A DNA stretch of 11,356 bases. Source: Clostridiales bacterium (GTDB lineage: Bacteria > Bacillota > Clostridia > Oscillospirales > Acutalibacteraceae). Each line of letters begins with the position of its first letter. The first letter of the stretch is position 1. The DNA lies in assembly GCA_019421725.1 (NCBI GenBank), contig JAHZES010000053.1, positions 1-11,356 on the forward strand. The letters are read 5' to 3'. The translations under genes were made by a program, and so were the position numbers. The notes under the pieces are model-generated. The model saw only the letters and a program-made list of their open reading frames with translations, was not told the origin of the DNA and ran no database searches. Shown one piece after another: positions 6,790 through 11,356 of the stretch.

Positions 6790-8703
6790 ATGTCCCGCCT
6801 TCTTGTCAACAACTTAAAAAAAACATTTGGCGACGAGTTGCTGTTCGATCATGTTTCCTTTGAGGTCGCCGACAGCGACCGCATCGGCGTGGTCGGCGTA
6901 AACGGCAGCGGTAAAACCACCCTCTTCCGTATCCTGATCGACCAGACTTCCTTTGACAGCGGAGACATTGCATTTGGCAAAGAAACGCAGATCGGTTACA
7001 TGGAACAGCATGTGTGCAAAAACCTGGAGACCACGGCCTACGACGAGGTTCTTACAGTTTTTTCTGATCTGGCGCAGACTGAGCGCGAACTGGAAGCGCT
7101 TCGCATCCGAATGCAGCATTGCACTGGCGATGTGCTTTCCGGATTGATCGAAGAGCAAACGATGCTTCGTGAACGGTTTGAGCGGGACGGCGGGCTTACC
7201 TTCCGCGCCCGGGCAAGATCCGCGATGCTGGGACTTGGCTTTACCGAGGAGCAGCTCTCTTTGCGGGTCGGCGTTTTGAGCGGAGGACAAAAGGCTAAGC
7301 TCCAGCTTGTAAAAATGCTGTTGAGCGGCGCTAATCTTCTGCTGCTGGACGAACCGACCAACCACCTGGACATCGACTCGGTGGAATGGCTGGAAGATTT
7401 TTTGCGCGGCTACTCCGGAGCATTCCTTGTAATTTCACACGACCGCTATTTTCTGGATCGCATCACCACACGTACCTTTGAAATGGAAAATCACCATCTG
7501 ACCGCATACAACGGCAATTATACGCGCCATCTTGCGCTGAAGCAGGAAGCGCGGATCGCCGCCGAACGCCGTTATTCCAACACCCGCAAAGAAATCGGCA
7601 GACTGCAGGGGATCATTGCACAGCAAAAACAGTGGAATCAGGAACGCAATTATCGAATTATTGCCAGCAAGCAAAAGGTGATCGACCGGTTGGAGAACAC
7701 TCTGGAAAAACCGGAGGACGAACCGGATACCTTTCATTTTCAATTTACGCAGCGCAGAGTCAGCGGAAACGATGTACTGACTGTGAAGGATCTTGCACTC
7801 GGGTTTGGCGGGAAGCCGATTTTTTCCGGAGTCTCTATGCATGTACAACGCAAGGAGCGCATTTTTCTGTTGGGACCAAACGGCTGCGGAAAAACATCCC
7901 TGCTGAAGGTCCTTCTCGGCGAATATGCCGCTTCTGCCGGCTCGTTTCGCCTTGGCGCCGGCGTGGAAATCGGCTATTACGACCAGATCCAGCAGGGCAT
8001 TCCGACAGACAAAACCGTTATCGACGCATTCTGGGACGACGACCCTACCATGACGGAAACACAGGTACGCAATGCGCTGGCTATTTTTTTGTTTCGCGGC
8101 GACGATGTGTTTAAACCGGTCTCCGCATTGAGCGGCGGGGAGCGCGCCCGGCTTCTGCTGCTGAAGCTGATGCTTTCCCATGCGAATTTTCTGCTGCTGG
8201 ACGAGCCGACCAATCACTTGGACATTGTGTCGCGCGAAGCATTGGAAAATGCCCTGGAACAGTACCCCGGTACGCTGCTGATCGTTTCGCATGACCGTTA
8301 TCTTATCAATAAAACCGCAGACCGGATTTATGACCTGTATCCCGACGGCGCAGTTGAATTCATTGGAAACTACGACGATTATCTGGAAAAGAAAAAGGCT
8401 GCGTCTGTTACGGAAAAACCGGCACAAAAAAGCGAAAGCCGCGGCGGAGAATACCGCCAGAAAAAAGAGCAGGAAGCCTTATTGCGCAAAAAAAAATCCC
8501 GTCTGCAAAGGCTTGAAGAATCGATCTCTTCCGCAGAGGACACCGTTTCCTCGCTGGAAGGCCAATATGCCGATCCGGAGATTGCAACAGATTACGAGAA
8601 AATGCTGCGCCTGAACGAGCAGGTTTCGCAAGCAAAAGCTGCATTAGACGAGCTTTATACCGAGTGGGTGGCACTGAACGAAGAACTCGGTGGAAAAGAA
8701 TAA
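6790..8703 (+). CDS. ABC-F family ATPase with C-terminal coiled coil (YdiF/Uup-like)
   Basis: Soluble protein with two tandem ABC cassettes and no membrane segments, hence ABC-F: ribosome-binding ATPases that act in translation rather than transport. Cassette 1: Walker A GVNGSGKT (36-43), signature LSGGQ (163-167), Walker B with LLLLDEPTNHLD (183-194), catalytic E188. Cassette 2: Walker A GPNGCGKT (362-369), signature LSGGE (447-451), Walker B LLLDEPTNHLD (468-478), catalytic E472. Between them (about 240-320) is the charged inter-domain linker that reaches the ribosomal P/E-site region. Residues about 555-635 form a charged heptad-like coiled coil, as in Uup and YdiF. The 637-residue length is close to that of B. 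subtilis YdiF. Start supported by AAGGAG (6776-6781), spacer 8. It may be cotranscribed with lysR, since no terminator is seen in the 42-base gap. Sequence alone does not separate housekeeping ABC-F from antibiotic-resistance ABC-F; the coiled coil favours housekeeping. Confidence 0.93.
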   Translation: MSRLLVNNLKKTFGDELLFDHVSFEVADSDRIGVVGVNGSGKTTLFRILIDQTSFDSGDIAFGKETQIGYMEQHVCKNLETTAYDEVLTVFSDLAQTERELEALRIRMQHCTGDVLSGLIEEQTMLRERFERDGGLTFRARARSAMLGLGFTEEQLSLRVGVLSGGQKAKLQLVKMLLSGANLLLLDEPTNHLDIDSVEWLEDFLRGYSGAFLVISHDRYFLDRITTRTFEMENHHLTAYNGNYTRHLALKQEARIAAERRYSNTRKEIGRLQGIIAQQKQWNQERNYRIIASKQKVIDRLENTLEKPEDEPDTFHFQFTQRRVSGNDVLTVKDLALGFGGKPIFSGVSMHVQRKERIFLLGPNGCGKTSLLKVLLGEYAASAGSFRLGAGVEIGYYDQIQQGIPTDKTVIDAFWDDDPTMTETQVRNALAIFLFRGDDVFKPVSALSGGERARLLLLKLMLSHANFLLLDEPTNHLDIVSREALENALEQYPGTLLIVSHDRYLINKTADRIYDLYPDGAVEFIGNYDDYLEKKKAASVTEKPAQKSESRGGEYRQKKEQEALLRKKKSRLQRLEESISSAEDTVSSLEGQYADPEIATDYEKMLRLNEQVSQAKAALDELYTEWVALNEELGGKE

Positions 8704-8745
8704 AAAACACAGACGGCCTGCTTTGTTTTTTGCAAGCCGTCTGTG
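8702..8745 (-). terminator. Terminator of the HPr-like gene, in the convergent gap with the ABC-F gene
   Basis: CACAGACGGC (8708-8717) pairs with GCCGTCTGTG (8736-8745), extended after one mismatch by TGC/GCA. On the minus strand the stem is followed at once by six T residues (plus-strand A run 8702-8707), a classic intrinsic terminator for the gene ending at 8768. On the plus strand no U-tract follows, so ABC-F termination here would be weaker. Confidence 0.85.
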
Positions 8746-8767
8746 CCCAGTGTAAACTACACCATAT

Positions 8768-9034
8768 TCAACCCGTAAAACGTGAACGCTCTGCGCCGCC
8801 CGCCATAAAAGGCTTCAACTGACGCAGCAATTCGCTTTTTAAAGCCGGATCGTCCGTATCTGCCAGCATAAGGATCTTGCCGGAAAGATCAAGACTGAAA
8901 ATTCCCATGATGGACTTGGCGTTAACTGTGTACCTCCCCGACTGCAGACTGATTTCAAACGGACACCGGCGTGCGATTCTGACAAATGCTTTCACGTCGC
9001 CAACCGATGCCAGTCGGATCATTGCCTGAAGCAT
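8768..9034 (-). CDS. HPr-like protein lacking the phosphorylatable histidine (88 aa)
   Basis: The 88-residue product has the size of HPr and the conserved HPr block GRYTVNAKSIMGIFSLDLSG (33-52), equivalent to the segment around Ser46 of HPr with S41 as that serine. The N-terminal part, where HPr has GIHARPA, here reads VGDVKAFV, so the PEP-dependent phosphorylation site His15 is absent. HPr-domain proteins of this type are common in Clostridia. By analogy with Crh of Bacillus, a serine-only protein would act in regulation such as catabolite control with CcpA rather than sugar transport; this is inference. The start at 9034 is chosen for AAGGGGG (9040-9046, spacer 5). An upstream in-frame GTG at 9109 has no good site and adds residues foreign to the family; an ATG at 9022 is also possible. 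No PTS genes are nearby. Confidence 0.85.
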   Translation of the reverse strand: MLQAMIRLASVGDVKAFVRIARRCPFEISLQSGRYTVNAKSIMGIFSLDLSGKILMLADTDDPALKSELLRQLKPFMAGGAERSRFTG

Positions 9035-9114
9035 GACATCCCCCTTGTTTCTGCTTTGTTGTTTGATCGAAAAAAGTTCGTTCGTCCGATACAGGGCGAC
9101 TTGGTTCACTATTT

Positions 9115-9142
9115 AGAATACCATAACAGCTTAAAGAATCAA
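9115..9142 (-). promoter_or_regulatory. Promoter of the HPr-like gene
   Basis: On the minus strand, TTGATT (9142-9137) and TATTCT (9120-9115) are spaced 16 bases, with a TG extension before the -10 box. Start point about 9108, leader about 75 nt. The rest of the gap up to 9231 must also hold the mtaB promoter, but I see no convincing hexamer pair for it. Confidence 0.5.
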
Positions 9143-9231
9143 TATACATTTTCTGTGCTTTCTATGGATTTTTCTTAGATTCTGCTTTTTTCCCGAAAAT
9201 CAAGACTTAATTACAGAAAGGTCATATAAAT

Positions 9232-10530
9232 ATGAAGGTTTTCGCAATTACTCTTGGGTGTAAGGTCAACCAGTATGAAACACAGGCAACGCTTGCCCTC
9301 ATGGAAAAAAGCGGCTATCAATTGACGGACACGGAAACGGAAGGCGATATTATCGTCATTAATTCCTGCACGGTAACCGGTGTGAGCGACCAAAAGGTTC
9401 GGCAGACGCTTCACCGGGCGCGTCGCATCTGCCCCGGCAGCATTATCGTTCTGACGGGGTGTATGCCTCAGGCGTTTCCAGAGGAATCCGCCCTGTTGAC
9501 CGACGCAGATATTGTTGTTGGAAATTCCAACCGTTCCATGCTCCCAGAACTGATTCAGCGTTATCTGTCAACCCACCAGCGCATGGTGGAAATTCGGCCG
9601 CACAAAAACGGCGACGCCTTTGAAACAATGCAGGTAACCGATTTTCACGAACGGACACGCGCTTTCGTAAAAATTGAAGACGGCTGCAACCGCTTTTGTT
9701 CCTACTGTATTATTCCCACCGCACGCGGACGGGTCCGTTCCAAACCGCTTGACGAGCTGAAGGCTGAAATTGCCGCATTAGACGCCGCCGGTTACCGCGA
9801 AATCGTTTTGGTGGGAATCAACCTTTCGGCCTACGGTCAGGAGTGTGGACTGACGCTGTGCGACGCAGTGGATGCTGCCTGCGCCTCTCCCGGAATTTCG
9901 CGGGTTCGACTCGGCTCTTTGGAACCGGACAGAATGGATGATGCAACTCTGCAGCGACTGGCGGCACAACCAAAGCTTTGTCCGCAATTTCATCTGTCGC
10001 TTCAAAGCGGATGCGACGCAACTCTGCGGCGCATGAACCGCCATTATACTGCCGCTGAATATGCTGCGCTTTGCGCACGGCTGCGCAAAATTTTCCCGCA
10101 CTGCTCTCTGACAACGGATGTCATGGTCGGTTTTGCCGGCGAGACCGACAGCGAATTTCAGGAATCGTTGGAATTTGTTCGACAGATCGCTTTCGCAAAG
10201 GTCCATGTGTTTCCCTACTCTGTTCGCCCCGGAACCGCAGCAGCCACTCGAACCGACCAGATTCCCTCTGCCATTAAGGAATCCCGTACTCACTGGATGC
10301 TTTCCGCAGCAGCCGAGCTGCGGGCAGCTTTTTTACAAACGCAGCTCGGCCAGATTTGCGACGTACTGTTTGAAACACGCTGCAAGGATGGCTCCGCCAT
10401 GGGATATACCTCCAATTACACACCGGTTCATGTCCCGACCGACCGCAACCTCCAGAACCAGCTGCTGCCTGTAAGGCTGGTCGCTGTTGACGGGGATTGC
10501 TGTATCGGCGAAATCTGCACGCACGCCTGA
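9232..10530 (+). CDS. mtaB: tRNA (N6-threonylcarbamoyladenosine37-C2)-methylthiotransferase MtaB
   Basis: Radical-SAM methylthiotransferase that converts t6A37 to ms2t6A37 in tRNAs decoding ANN codons, stabilising codon reading. Seen in order: an N-terminal UPF0004 domain starting with GCKVNQYET (9-17), with the three auxiliary-cluster cysteines C10, C46 (NSCTVT) and C77 (TGCMPQ); then the radical-SAM motif CNRFCSYC (C152, C156, C159), GRVRSKP (166-172) and LSLQSGCD. A C-terminal TRAM-like region for RNA binding covers about 370-432. The GCKVN start and the length of 432 fit MtaB better than MiaB or RimO. All six cluster cysteines are present. Start: GAAAGG at 9216-9221, spacer 10. The next gene begins 50 bases after the stop with no terminator visible, so the two may be cotranscribed. 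Confidence 0.95.
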   Translation: MKVFAITLGCKVNQYETQATLALMEKSGYQLTDTETEGDIIVINSCTVTGVSDQKVRQTLHRARRICPGSIIVLTGCMPQAFPEESALLTDADIVVGNSNRSMLPELIQRYLSTHQRMVEIRPHKNGDAFETMQVTDFHERTRAFVKIEDGCNRFCSYCIIPTARGRVRSKPLDELKAEIAALDAAGYREIVLVGINLSAYGQECGLTLCDAVDAACASPGISRVRLGSLEPDRMDDATLQRLAAQPKLCPQFHLSLQSGCDATLRRMNRHYTAAEYAALCARLRKIFPHCSLTTDVMVGFAGETDSEFQESLEFVRQIAFAKVHVFPYSVRPGTAAATRTDQIPSAIKESRTHWMLSAAAELRAAFLQTQLGQICDVLFETRCKDGSAMGYTSNYTPVHVPTDRNLQNQLLPVRLVAVDGDCCIGEICTHA

Positions 10531-10580
10531 TTTTCCGTACCGCAACACCGATGATTCATTTTGTAAGGAGCCTGCCATTC

Positions 10581-11356
10581 ATGAAAAAAGAGCAATGGAA
10601 GTTCAAAATCGGCGGGAACGCACAGGGGCTGATCCCTTCTCTCTTTTTGCTGGCGGTTTCCGGCGGTTCGGGAATTTTGTTGTACAGAAACGGAAACGGC
10701 GCTTATCTTTTTTCCTTGTTTTTTTCTGTTTTAATGATCGCGATTCTATTGGCCGTAGTCTATCGGGCCGCGTTTTTTAAGGTTTTGATTTATAAGGACG
10801 GCATTTTTTATCAAGCCAAACCGGGCGGGGGCGCTTACTATAAATTCAACCAAATTAAAAAGGCATGGCAAAGCTTTGGAATGTCCACCAGCGGAGTTAC
10901 TTACCGTCTTTGCTGCATTCAGCCTTATGAAGGGAAACCCATCAAGTTTTCGTTCTTTCCCTGCGATTCCGATGCTGTTGACTATTTGATTGAACACGCC
11001 GGCGGCGGTTCTTCAGAAGCGAATAGCGAAAACTACGCTGCCCGCGACTGGGAAGAATATACTATCGACGGCAAGTCCGAAGGAATCTTCGCCATTGCAA
11101 TCGTCCTTGTTCTCTTAGTTGTTTCTACTCTGATCGGAATCCCTCTTTTGCTCCGGGAAGCAGAAAACGGCTTTTGGGCAGCCGCTCTTTGCATTGCCTG
11201 CGGAATATCCTTTCCCCTCTCCTTGCTGATTCAATTGATTATCCGTTACTGCTGCTTTACAGTGCGTATTGAGACAACAGGATTTTATTTTCGGACAAAT
11301 CCGTTCAACGGAAAATTTTATTCATACAGTGATATTGAAAGCTGCAGAGAAGAATT
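10581..11356 (+). CDS. Predicted membrane protein with internally repeated TM-pair plus PH-like unit (3' end outside window)
   Basis: Frame open from ATG 10581 (TAAGGAG at 10564-10570, spacer 10) to the window end: 258 residues, incomplete. I do not recognise the family. Hydrophobic segments lie at about 16-35, 45-65, 168-191 and 197-222. After the second comes a hydrophilic region starting KVLIYKDGIFYQAKPGG and continuing YYKFNQIKKAWQSFG (about 67-100), then a soluble stretch to about 165. After the fourth segment the same pattern recurs: TVRIETTGFYFRTNPFNG, then FYSYSDIESCREE (about 227-258). Each half therefore looks like two membrane helices followed by a beta-rich, PH-like cytoplasmic domain of the kind seen in small bacterial membrane proteins. 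Function unknown; position behind mtaB does not by itself imply a tRNA role. Confidence 0.8.
   Translation, partial: MKKEQWKFKIGGNAQGLIPSLFLLAVSGGSGILLYRNGNGAYLFSLFFSVLMIAILLAVVYRAAFFKVLIYKDGIFYQAKPGGGAYYKFNQIKKAWQSFGMSTSGVTYRLCCIQPYEGKPIKFSFFPCDSDAVDYLIEHAGGGSSEANSENYAARDWEEYTIDGKSEGIFAIAIVLVLLVVSTLIGIPLLLREAENGFWAAALCIACGISFPLSLLIQLIIRYCCFTVRIETTGFYFRTNPFNGKFYSYSDIESCREE

Noticed and set aside
7435..8427. 330-residue open frame on the minus strand inside the ABC-F gene
   Set aside because: Fully antisense to both conserved ABC cassettes, with an odd composition and no start signal; a shadow frame.
8750..8762. Small GTGTA-N3-TACAC hairpin after the ABC-F gene
   Set aside because: A 5-bp stem with a 3-nt loop is too weak and likely chance beside the real terminator at 8702-8745.
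9035..9109. Upstream GTG start for the HPr-like protein
   Set aside because: It begins almost exactly at the predicted transcription start and adds residues not seen in HPr-type proteins.
1..11356. Mobile element, CRISPR array, tRNA/rRNA, toxin-antitoxin or phage-defence system
   Set aside because: No spaced direct repeats, transposase or integrase motifs, tRNA cloverleaf segments or defence-type domains were seen; the genes are core metabolic and housekeeping types.

Overview
The window looks like ordinary chromosomal DNA from a Gram-positive anaerobe of the Bacillota, probably class Clostridia and most like the Oscillospiraceae/Ruminococcaceae. The inference rests on strong AGGAGG-type ribosome binding sites, sigma-A promoters with TG-extended -10 boxes, a PcrA-type helicase, an OadB-type sodium pump subunit, MtaB, and a histidine-less HPr-like protein. 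No tRNA, rRNA, CRISPR array, insertion sequence, integrase or phage gene is visible. Placement below class level is a guess.

Layout. (1) 1-723, minus: 5' part of a Gfo/Idh/MocA oxidoreductase running off the left edge. (2) 950-1246, plus: a 98-residue protein of unknown function with its own strong promoter and ribosome binding site. It faces a convergent helicase gene across a 19-bp perfect-stem hairpin. (3) 1332-3719, minus: PcrA/UvrD helicase. (4) 3827-5491, minus: a two-gene unit coding for the gamma-type (OadG-like) and beta (OadB) subunits of a sodium-translocating decarboxylase. It has a good promoter, a roughly 130-nt leader and a classic terminator. (5) 5800-6747, plus: a LysR-type regulator divergent from the pump genes, with a near-consensus promoter and a dyad at its start point. 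(6) 6790-8703, plus: an ABC-F ATPase just downstream of lysR. (7) 8768-9034, minus: HPr-like protein keeping the regulatory serine motif but lacking the phosphorylatable histidine. (8) 9232-10530, plus: the tRNA methylthiotransferase MtaB. (9) 10581 to the right edge, plus: a membrane protein built as an apparent internal duplication, truncated by the window.

How the genes relate. The clearest functional unit is the divergent lysR / oadG-oadB arrangement, which suggests LysR control of a membrane sodium pump whose carboxyltransferase and biotin-carrier subunits are not next to it here. PcrA (DNA repair and transcription-replication conflicts), ABC-F (ribosome-associated ATPase) and MtaB (tRNA A37 modification) are housekeeping functions.

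I found no clear undescribed multi-gene system. The points most worth a second look are the leader RNA of the pump operon, the His-less HPr-like protein, the duplicated membrane protein at the right edge and the small 98-residue protein.
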